This document shows, piece after piece, positions 5,963 through 10,148 of a DNA stretch of 10,148 nt. Numbering within the stretch: position 1 is the first letter of the stretch; each line of letters begins with the position of its first letter. The DNA comes from an uncultured Spirochaetaceae bacterium (lineage in GTDB: Bacteria > Spirochaetota > Spirochaetia > Treponematales > UBA12059): assembly GCA_938004315.1 (NCBI GenBank), contig CALKWG010000460.1, positions 1 through 10,148 of the forward strand, read 5' to 3'. Under the pieces are notes generated by a model. It made no database searches, was not told where the DNA came from, and saw only the letters and a program-made list of their open reading frames with translations. The position numbers and the translations under genes were made by a program.

Positions 5963-7600
5963 ATGGATAATAAAGCGGGGGCGGCGGTAGGCGCATCGGC
6001 GGCCGAAACGGCGTCGAACGGCAGGATGATGCGCGAGAGCGGCAAGCTCTCGGGCCTCACCATGGCCTCGCGCGTCCTCGGCCTGATCCGCGAAATGACC
6101 AGGGCCTCGCTTATGGGTACCGGCACCCTGGCGGAGGCCTTTACCGTAGCCTTCACGACCCCGAACTTCCTGCGTAGGCTCTTCGCCGAAGGCTCCATGG
6201 CCACCGCCCTGATCCCGACCATGCGCTCCTACTTTTCGGCGGGCGACGAGCGCGAGACCGAGGAGTTCCTCTCCGCTACCTTCAGCGCCTTCGTCTATGC
6301 CGTGGCCTTGGTCGTCGCCGGCGGCGTAGCCTTGGCGGGGCCCATCGCGGCCGGCTTCGCCGCCGTAGCCCGCGAGGGGACCGTGGTGGACGCCGCCGAG
6401 ACGGCCGCGCTCATGCGCATCATGTTCCCTTTCCTGGCCCTGGTCTCGGTAGCGGCGTTCTTGCAGGGTATCTTGAACGCGCATGACCGTTTCGGGCCGT
6501 CGGGCTTCGCGCCCATCCTCTTTAACCTATCGTTTATCCTCCTACCCTTCGTCATAGCGCCCTGGTCGCCTAACCCCGCGCGGGCCATGGCCGTAGCCGT
6601 GGTCTTCGGCGGCTTCCTGCAGGCGGTCTGCCAGCTGCCGGCGGTGCTGCGGCTCGGCGTCCGTTTTAAGCTCGTATCCCCCCGCCGAGCCTTGGCGAAT
6701 CCCGGCATGCGGCGCGTCATGGCGCTCATCGCCCCGACCATCGTGGGCATGGCGGCCTACGAGCTCAACGGGCTCGTCTCGACCGCCTTGGCCAACGCCT
6801 CGGGGGCCGCGACGAGCATCTCCTTCTCGCTACGCCTGCAGGAGCTCATCCTGGGCGTCTTCGTCGTTTCGATCGGGACCGTACTCCTGCCCGCCTTGTC
6901 GGGGCTCCATGCCAAGGGAGAGGGCGAGGCCTTCGTCCGTCGCCTCTCGGGCGCCATCGACGTGGTCCTCCTCATTACCGTGCCCATGGCCGCATTTTCA
7001 ATCGTAGCCCGGGTGGATATCGTCTCCGTCCTCTTCAAATCCGGCGCCTTCGGCGACGAGTCGGTGGCGCGCACCGCCGGCGCATTTTTTTATCATTCGT
7101 GGGGCTTACCCTTCATCGGCCTGCACCGCATCTTAGCGCCGGCCTTCTACGCCCGCGGCGATACGAGGCGGCCCGCCGCCGCCGGCGTCGCTGCGGTGCT
7201 CGTCAATATGGGCCTGGCCATCGCGCTCTCGGCCTTCATGGGCGGGGGCGGCATCGCCCTGGCGCTCTCGGCGGCGAGCGCCGCCCATGCGGCCATCCTC
7301 GTCGCGCTCCTGGCGCGAAGCCGGCTGCCCGGTATAAAGAAAGCTTTGGCTTCTTCCTCGTTCTACGCGATTAAACTGGCCGCCTTCTCGGTCGCCGCCG
7401 CGGTCGCGGTCGTCGCGCTCCGGGCCCCCCTGCGCTCCTGGTTCGGCGCTTCCGCCTCCCGCCTCGTCGCGCACGGCATCCCGCTGGCGCTTTCGGCGCT
7501 CGCCTTCGGCGCTGCCGGGGTCGCTTGCCTAGTGTTGAGCCGCGACCGGGTCGCCGCGGGGCTCGCGGCCTCGTTCTCGCGCCGCGGCGGGCGGGGGTAG
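5963..7600 (+). CDS. murJ: Lipid II flippase MurJ (MviN family)
   Basis: 545 residues, the usual length for MurJ, with a polytopic hydrophobic pattern through to about residue 540. MurJ flips the undecaprenyl-linked peptidoglycan precursor lipid II across the inner membrane. Family-specific stretches are present: SRVLGLIRE (36-44), AFTVAFTTPNFLRRLFAEGSM (about 59-79, the most diagnostic), the helix with LQGILNAHDRFGP (about 167-179), LGVFVVSIGTVLLPALS, and a late FYARGDTRRP. Relative to E. coli MurJ, Arg37, Arg43 and Arg71 correspond with a constant offset to essential Arg18, Arg24 and Arg52. Asp39 is Glu58 here. Arg291 sits at the expected place for Arg270, but without the usual preceding Asp. 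The ATG at 5963 lacks a clear ribosome site; ATGs at 6026/6029 after GGCAGG are alternatives. It is divergent from the minus-strand cluster. Confidence 0.93.
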   Translation: MDNKAGAAVGASAAETASNGRMMRESGKLSGLTMASRVLGLIREMTRASLMGTGTLAEAFTVAFTTPNFLRRLFAEGSMATALIPTMRSYFSAGDERETEEFLSATFSAFVYAVALVVAGGVALAGPIAAGFAAVAREGTVVDAAETAALMRIMFPFLALVSVAAFLQGILNAHDRFGPSGFAPILFNLSFILLPFVIAPWSPNPARAMAVAVVFGGFLQAVCQLPAVLRLGVRFKLVSPRRALANPGMRRVMALIAPTIVGMAAYELNGLVSTALANASGAATSISFSLRLQELILGVFVVSIGTVLLPALSGLHAKGEGEAFVRRLSGAIDVVLLITVPMAAFSIVARVDIVSVLFKSGAFGDESVARTAGAFFYHSWGLPFIGLHRILAPAFYARGDTRRPAAAGVAAVLVNMGLAIALSAFMGGGGIALALSAASAAHAAILVALLARSRLPGIKKALASSSFYAIKLAAFSVAAAVAVVALRAPLRSWFGASASRLVAHGIPLALSALAFGAAGVACLVLSRDRVAAGLAASFSRRGGRG

Positions 7601-7640
7601 GCGCGGAACGGCGTAAATAAACGCCTTCGCCGGCCCGCCC
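7589..7640 (+). terminator. Possible hairpin at the end of murJ
   Basis: GGGCGGG (7589-7595), inside the last codons, can pair with CCCGCCC (7634-7640). A small inner stem GGCGT/ACGCC (7610-7614, 7621-7625) has loop AAATAA. There is no T-tract, so this is weak as an intrinsic terminator. It lies between murJ and a strong promoter, where transcription would be expected to stop. Confidence 0.3.
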
Positions 7641-7658
7641 CGTTCGTCTCGATCGGCC

Positions 7659-7687
7659 TTGACAAAAAACAACTCGATTGCTATTGT
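7659..7687 (+). promoter_or_regulatory. Sigma70-type promoter for the tRNA-Thr/rpmG/secE/nusG transcript
   Basis: A perfect -35 TTGACA (7659-7664), a spacer of exactly 17 bases that is AT-rich compared with its surroundings, and a -10 TATTGT (7682-7687). Transcription would start near 7694, about 10 bases before tRNA-Thr. A GC-rich CCCCCC lies between -10 and start. Such a GC-rich discriminator is typical of stringently controlled stable-RNA promoters, though that regulation is inference. Confidence 0.88.
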
Positions 7688-7703
7688 ACCCCCCGCTTCG
7701 CAA

Positions 7704-7776
7704 GCCCTTGTAGCTCAGTTGGCAGAGCACATCCATGGTAAGGATGAGGTCAACGGTTCGATTCCGTTCGGGGGCT
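7704..7776 (+). tRNA. tRNA-Thr (anticodon GGT)
   Basis: A full cloverleaf can be drawn: acceptor GCCCTTG/CGGGGGC (two G-U pairs), D-arm GCTC/GAGC with loop AGTTGGCA, anticodon stem CATCC/GGATG, loop ATGGTAA with anticodon GGT at 7737-7739, variable AGGTC, T-arm AACGG/CCGTT with loop TTCGATT, and discriminator T7776. CCA is not encoded and would be added enzymatically. It reads ACC and ACU codons. It is the first gene of the transcript begun at the promoter just upstream. Confidence 0.95.
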
Positions 7777-7782
7777 CTCTTT

Positions 7783-7856
7783 CTACCGCATCCCGGTAGG
7801 GGCGCGTGGGGCTGGGCGTGGCGCGCTGCGCCTCACGCGGCGGTCCCATTTTTTTT
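7783..7856 (+). terminator. Hairpins and T8 run between tRNA-Thr and rpmG
   Basis: A small stem CTACCG/CGGTAG (7783-7788, 7794-7799) is followed by a larger 10-bp stem, CGCGTGGGGC (7803-7812) with GCCTCACGCG (7830-7839), one pair being a wobble. Nine bases later comes a run of eight T (7849-7856). The gap between stem and T-run is longer than in a strong intrinsic terminator. Partial termination, which would set the tRNA to mRNA ratio, or a processing site after the tRNA are both possible. Confidence 0.45.
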
Positions 7857-7910
7857 CCAGAGGCCGAACGGCGCGAGCCGGGCGCCAATCTCGTTCGAGA
7901 GGATCGACGT

Positions 7911-8084
7911 ATGGCTAGCAAGAAGCAGGTTGTAGAGATTATCGCCATGGCGTGCAGCGAGTGCAAGCGCCGCAACTATACGACCAAGAAGAACCGCAAG
8001 ACCATGCAGGAGAAGCTTGAGCTCATGAAGTACTGCAAGTGGGATCGCAAGCATACCTTGCATAAGGAAACGAAGGTTAAGTAA
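7911..8084 (+). CDS. rpmG: 50S ribosomal protein L33
   Basis: 57 residues, normal for bacterial L33. Diagnostic features are [16 protein letters not shown] near residues 15-30 and the C-terminal [19 protein letters not shown]. Three cysteines are present (Cys15 and Cys18 in CxxC, then one in YCKWD). The fourth position of a complete zinc ribbon is replaced, as in some other L33 proteins. L33 sits in the large subunit near the E-site. The ATG at 7911 follows GAGAGG eight bases upstream. A longer in-frame extension back to 7806 lacks homology and was not used. The gene sits between two tRNAs in one transcript, the arrangement seen with tRNA-Trp, secE and nusG in many bacteria. Confidence 0.95.
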   Translation: MASKKQVVEIIAMACSECKRRNYTTKKNRKTMQEKLELMKYCKWDRKHTLHKETKVK

Positions 8085-8091
8085 GTCCGCC

Positions 8092-8156
8092 CGCGACGCC
8101 TCCGGCGTCGCGGCGTTCGCCCGGCCGTCTGCCCGCGCAGTCGTCCGGGCGAACGC
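8092..8156 (+). promoter_or_regulatory. Two stacked perfect hairpins between rpmG and tRNA-Trp
   Basis: Stem 1: CGCGACGCC (8092-8100), loop TCC, GGCGTCGCG (8104-8112), 9 bp. Stem 2 begins at the next base: GCGTTCGCCCGG (8113-8124) with CCGGGCGAACGC (8145-8156), 12 bp, and a 20-base loop. The second stem ends two bases before tRNA-Trp. No T-tract follows. They probably serve as a 3' end stabiliser for rpmG, an RNase III-type processing site, or part of tRNA 5' maturation. Confidence 0.6.
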
Positions 8157-8158
8157 TT

Positions 8159-8231
8159 AGGCCAGTAGCTCTAATGGTAGAGCGCCGGTCTCCAAAACCG
8201 GATGTTGAGGGTTCGAGTCCTTCCTGGCCTG
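8159..8231 (+). tRNA. tRNA-Trp (anticodon CCA)
   Basis: Complete cloverleaf: acceptor AGGCCAG/CTGGCCT, D-arm GCTC/GAGC with loop TAATGGTA, anticodon stem CCGGT/ACCGG, loop CTCCAAA with anticodon CCA at 8192-8194, variable ATGTT, T-arm GAGGG/CCTTC (one wobble) with loop TTCGAGT, discriminator G8231. The 3' CCA is not encoded. The position between rpmG and secE is the common bacterial order. Confidence 0.96.
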
Positions 8232-8257
8232 GATCGTAATCGGTCGCCCGTTTAAGC

Positions 8258-8305
8258 CGCCGGCCGCGTCCTTAGGGGCGCGGCTCGCGTATTCCGCGGC
8301 CGGCG
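8258..8305 (+). promoter_or_regulatory. Competing hairpins in the secE leader
   Basis: CGCCGGCCGCG (8258-8268) can pair with CGCGGCCGGCG (8295-8305), an 11-bp perfect stem. Alternatively CCGCGTCC (8264-8271) pairs with GGGCGCGG (8276-8283) around TTAG, with one wobble. The two share bases 8264-8268 and so exclude each other. The block ends 23 bases before the secE ribosome site. Attenuation or processing downstream of tRNA-Trp is possible; function is inferred. Confidence 0.4.
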
Positions 8306-8338
8306 CGTAGCTCGCCTCCCCGGGCGTAAGGAGAGAGT

Positions 8339-8518
8339 ATGGGTAAGGTAATTCAGTTCTTCAAGGATAGCTACGGCGAGCTCCGCAAGGTCGTCTGGCC
8401 CTCCCGCGAGAACGTCGTAGCCTCCACCAAGGTGGTGATTATCTCGACGATACTCGTGTCCGTATTCCTCGGGCTCGTCGACTTCCTGCTGGTCCGCGGC
8501 ATAGATCTCTTCTTCTAA
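8339..8518 (+). CDS. secE: Preprotein translocase subunit SecE
   Basis: 59 residues, the short single-span form of SecE. The family signature is the amphipathic N-terminal helix FFKDSYGELRKVVWPSRENV (about 7-26), whose RKVVWPSR core is highly conserved. It is followed by one membrane span (about 32-52). SecE clamps SecY in the inner-membrane SecYEG channel. The ATG at 8339 is preceded by AAGGAG five bases upstream, an excellent ribosome site. nusG begins 12 bases after its stop, the near-universal secE-nusG pair. The frame is too short to catch the eye on length alone, but the motif and neighbours settle it. Confidence 0.95.
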   Translation: MGKVIQFFKDSYGELRKVVWPSRENVVASTKVVIISTILVSVFLGLVDFLLVRGIDLFF

Positions 8519-8530
8519 GTCGGTAGAGGC

Positions 8531-9088
8531 ATGGCAAAATCCTGGTACGTCCTGCACGTATACTCGGGCTACGAGAATAAGATCGAGCGTACCATACGCA
8601 TGCTCATCGCCAACGGCGAGCTCGACGCCGCCGTGGTCAGCGATATCAAGGTGCCCAGCGAGGACGTGGTCGACGTCAAGGACGGCAAGAAGCGCACGAG
8701 CTCGCGCAAGATGCTGCCCGGCTACATCCTCGTCGAGATGGATCTGCCCGAGGCGAGCTGGAAGGCGACCTGCTCGGTCATACGCAAGATCACCGGCGTG
8801 ACCGGCTTCGTCGGCGCCACCATGCACAACCGCCCGGCCCCCATCTCCAACGAGGAGGCCCGCGCCATCCTGCAGAGGGCGGGCGAGATTCGCGGCGATA
8901 GGCCCGCCAAGTCGCGCCAGAATTTCAACGTCGGCGAGCAGGTAAAGATCATAGAGGGCCCCTTCGACTCGTTCACCGGGACGATCGAGGAGGTCAATCA
9001 CGAAAAGAGCAAGCTGCGCGTCATGGTCGGCATCTTCGGGCGGGCTACCCCCGTCGAGGTCGACATGCTGCAGGTTGAGAAGCAGTAA
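8531..9088 (+). CDS. nusG: Transcription termination/antitermination factor NusG
   Basis: 185 residues, the standard length. NGN domain about 1-115: KSWYVLHVYSGYENKIER at the start, the central SSRKMLPGYILVEMDL (57-72) and ITGVTGFVG (87-95). KOW domain about 133-168: VGEQVKIIEGPFDSFTGTIEEV. The protein binds the RNA polymerase clamp to suppress pausing; through KOW it couples to Rho or to ribosomal S10. The ribosome site (AGAGG) is very close to the ATG, so coupling to secE translation is likely. A hairpin follows the stop, and a roughly 200-base leader separates it from rplK. Confidence 0.97.
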   Translation: MAKSWYVLHVYSGYENKIERTIRMLIANGELDAAVVSDIKVPSEDVVDVKDGKKRTSSRKMLPGYILVEMDLPEASWKATCSVIRKITGVTGFVGATMHNRPAPISNEEARAILQRAGEIRGDRPAKSRQNFNVGEQVKIIEGPFDSFTGTIEEVNHEKSKLRVMVGIFGRATPVEVDMLQVEKQ

Positions 9089-9092
9089 GGCG

Positions 9093-9116
9093 GCGTCCCC
9101 CGTTCGGGGGCGCTTT
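9093..9116 (+). terminator. Hairpin after nusG, possible partial terminator
   Basis: GCG-T-CCCCC (9093-9101) pairs with GGGGG-CGC (9106-9113) around GTTC, leaving one bulged T. Only TTT (9114-9116) follows. It begins five bases after the nusG stop. The short T-tract makes it weak, so it may only reduce readthrough from nusG into rplK. Confidence 0.5.
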
Positions 9117-9131
9117 CCATATTCGGACCTA

Positions 9132-9276
9132 AGCAGGGGCGCGTAGCGTCCCGCTCCGTAAGATGGGAGCCGCGGGCCGTTCGGGCCGCGCGGCGCTAGC
9201 CTCGGCTCTCGAGCCTTCGCCGCCTTCGGCGTCGCCGAACCGAGGTCTCCTTGCCCCATAAGGGGCGGGAGATACC
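9132..9276 (+). promoter_or_regulatory. Structured rplK leader, candidate L1 autoregulatory region
   Basis: Several stems follow one another: GGGGCGC/GCGTCCC (9136-9142, 9146-9152) extended by AGC/GCT across a bulge; GCGG(G)CC/GGCCGC (9172-9178, 9184-9189); CGCCG/CGGCG (9218-9222, 9227-9231), which competes with TTCGGC/GCCGAA (9225-9230, 9234-9239); and GGT-CTCC-TT-GCCCC with GGGGC-G-GGAG-AT-ACC (9244-9276), which has an asymmetric AT bulge. The last stem ends four bases before the rplK ribosome site. In E. coli, L1 represses its operon by binding the rplK leader. The position fits, but I have not matched the L1 consensus. Confidence 0.45.
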
Positions 9277-9291
9277 ACGAAAGGAGTCACT

Positions 9292-9723
9292 ATGGCTAAG
9301 AAAGTGGTCACGGCAGTCATTAAGCTGCAGTGCCCCGCGGGCAAGGCTACGCCCGCCCCGCCCGTAGGGCCGGCCCTCGGCCCCCACGGCGTGAGCGCGC
9401 CGCAGTTCTGCCAGCAGTTCAACGACCGCACCAAGGCGATGGAGGCCGGGCTCATCATCCCCGCCGTCATCACGGTGTACAAGGACAAGAGCTTCACCTT
9501 CATCCTCAAGTCCCCGCCGGCCTCGGTCCTCATCAAGAAGGCCGCCGGCCTGGACAAGGGCTCGCCCGTCCCCCACAAGCAGAAGGTGGCCAAGCTGCCC
9601 CGCGCCAAGGTGACGGAGATCGCCAAGCTCAAGATGAAGGACCTGTCCGCCAACGACATCGAAGCCGCCGAGCGCATCATAGCCGGTACCGCCCGCAGCA
9701 TGGGCGTCGAAGTGGAGTGGTAA
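9292..9723 (+). CDS. rplK: 50S ribosomal protein L11
   Basis: 143 residues, the usual length. The N-terminal domain carries [26 protein letters not shown] (9-34), the hallmark proline-rich stretch that contacts elongation factors and is the thiostrepton-associated region. FCQQFNDRT follows. The C-terminal rRNA-binding domain includes [14 protein letters not shown] and the signature [25 protein letters not shown] near the end. L11 forms the base of the GTPase stalk with L10 and is needed for RelA activation. The ATG at 9292 follows AAAGGAG five bases upstream, after a structured leader. The stop is three bases before the rplA ATG. Confidence 0.98.
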   Translation: MAKKVVTAVIKLQCPAGKATPAPPVGPALGPHGVSAPQFCQQFNDRTKAMEAGLIIPAVITVYKDKSFTFILKSPPASVLIKKAAGLDKGSPVPHKQKVAKLPRAKVTEIAKLKMKDLSANDIEAAERIIAGTARSMGVEVEW

Positions 9724-9726
9724 GCC

Positions 9727-10148
9727 ATGAAGCACGGTAAGAAATACCTCGAGGCCCAGAAGAAGGTCGACGCCGAGAGGGCGTACGAGCTTCCCGAGGC
9801 CTGCGCCCTCCTGAAGGAGCTTAAGTTCTCCAAGTTCGACGAGACCGTCGAGCTGCACGTCCGGCTGAACCTGAAGAAGAGCCAGTCCGTCCGCGACACC
9901 GTCGTGCTCCCGCACCAGTTCCGCGGCGAGAAGAAGGTCCTCGTGTTCTGCAAGGGCGACAAGCAGAAAGAGGCTATGGACGCCGGCGCAGCTTTCGCCG
10001 GCGCCGACGAGCTCATCGAGAAGATCAAGGGCGGCTGGCTGGATTTCGACATCGCCGTCGCCACTCCGGACATGATGAAGGACGTCGGTAAGCTCGGTAT
10101 GGTGCTCGGCCGCAAGGGCCTCATGCCCAACCCGAAGACCGGCACCGT
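9727..10148 (+). CDS. rplA: 50S ribosomal protein L1 (partial, 3' end beyond window)
   Basis: 140 codons of about 230 are visible, with the frame open to the right edge. It starts [15 protein letters not shown], then shows [33 protein letters not shown] (35-54), [18 protein letters not shown], and the L1 signature [19 protein letters not shown] at the visible end. L1 builds the mobile stalk that helps release deacylated tRNA from the E-site. In many bacteria it also represses the rplK-rplA message. The ATG lies three bases after the rplK stop. GGAG inside the last rplK codons is a plausible ribosome site, so translation is coupled. Codons are strongly biased to AAG, GAG, CTC and GTC, as expected for a highly expressed gene. 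Confidence 0.97.
   Translation, partial: MKHGKKYLEAQKKVDAERAYELPEACALLKELKFSKFDETVELHVRLNLKKSQSVRDTVVLPHQFRGEKKVLVFCKGDKQKEAMDAGAAFAGADELIEKIKGGWLDFDIAVATPDMMKDVGKLGMVLGRKGLMPNPKTGT

Noticed and set aside
7806..7910. N-terminal extension of L33 back to 7806
   Set aside because: L33 is normally 50-60 residues. The extension crosses the hairpin and T8 run, and ATG 7911 has a ribosome site.
8252..9259. Long open frame (335 codons) antisense to secE and nusG
   Set aside because: It overlaps secE, nusG and the rplK leader completely, and its composition is that of a shadow frame in GC-rich DNA.
9129..10145. Long open frame (338 codons) antisense to rplK and rplA
   Set aside because: It mirrors the GC-rich codons of two certain ribosomal genes. 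The translation is low-complexity, and it has no ribosome site or recognisable motif.

Overview
The window is GC-rich chromosomal DNA from a diderm-type bacterium. It has a lipoprotein, secreted proteins and a MurJ flippase, all built from an Ala/Gly/Arg-rich codon repertoire. The set of envelope genes next to an rpmG-secE-nusG-rplK-rplA block would fit a high-GC spirochaete. That placement is a tentative impression, because no sequence in the window is a decisive phylum marker.

Left half (1-5628) reads entirely on the minus strand. In transcription order it holds a 62-residue four-cysteine protein (5628-5440), a signal-peptide-bearing beta-propeller protein with a C-terminal NodB/polysaccharide-deacetylase-like domain (5342-3024), a Lon-family protease of the PF13654/PF05362 type (3013-617), and a lipoprotein with the start of a FecR domain that runs off the left edge (574-1). 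The last three genes are tightly packed (gaps of 10 and 42 bases) and look like one operon. Two of these proteins keep a recognisable fold but have lost catalytic motifs: the deacetylase lacks its metal ligands, and the Lon-like protein has altered Walker A and B residues beside an intact Ser-Lys protease dyad.

The divergent gap (5629-5962) separates the minus-strand genes from murJ. It contains an AT-rich island (5649-5796) made of three consecutive inverted repeats, two of which share a core sequence, followed by a T-run. A possible extended -10 promoter reading leftward lies just outside it. This is the least explained DNA in the window.

Right half (5963-10148) reads on the plus strand. 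It holds murJ, then a clear sigma70-type promoter (7659-7687) that drives tRNA-Thr(GGT), rpmG, tRNA-Trp(CCA), secE, nusG, rplK and the start of rplA. This is the familiar translation/transcription block. Its gaps are unusually rich in hairpins: two stacked stems just before tRNA-Trp, competing stems before secE, and a roughly 200-base structured leader before rplK, where an L1 autoregulatory site would be expected.

I found no CRISPR array, insertion sequence, integrase, phage gene or defence system.
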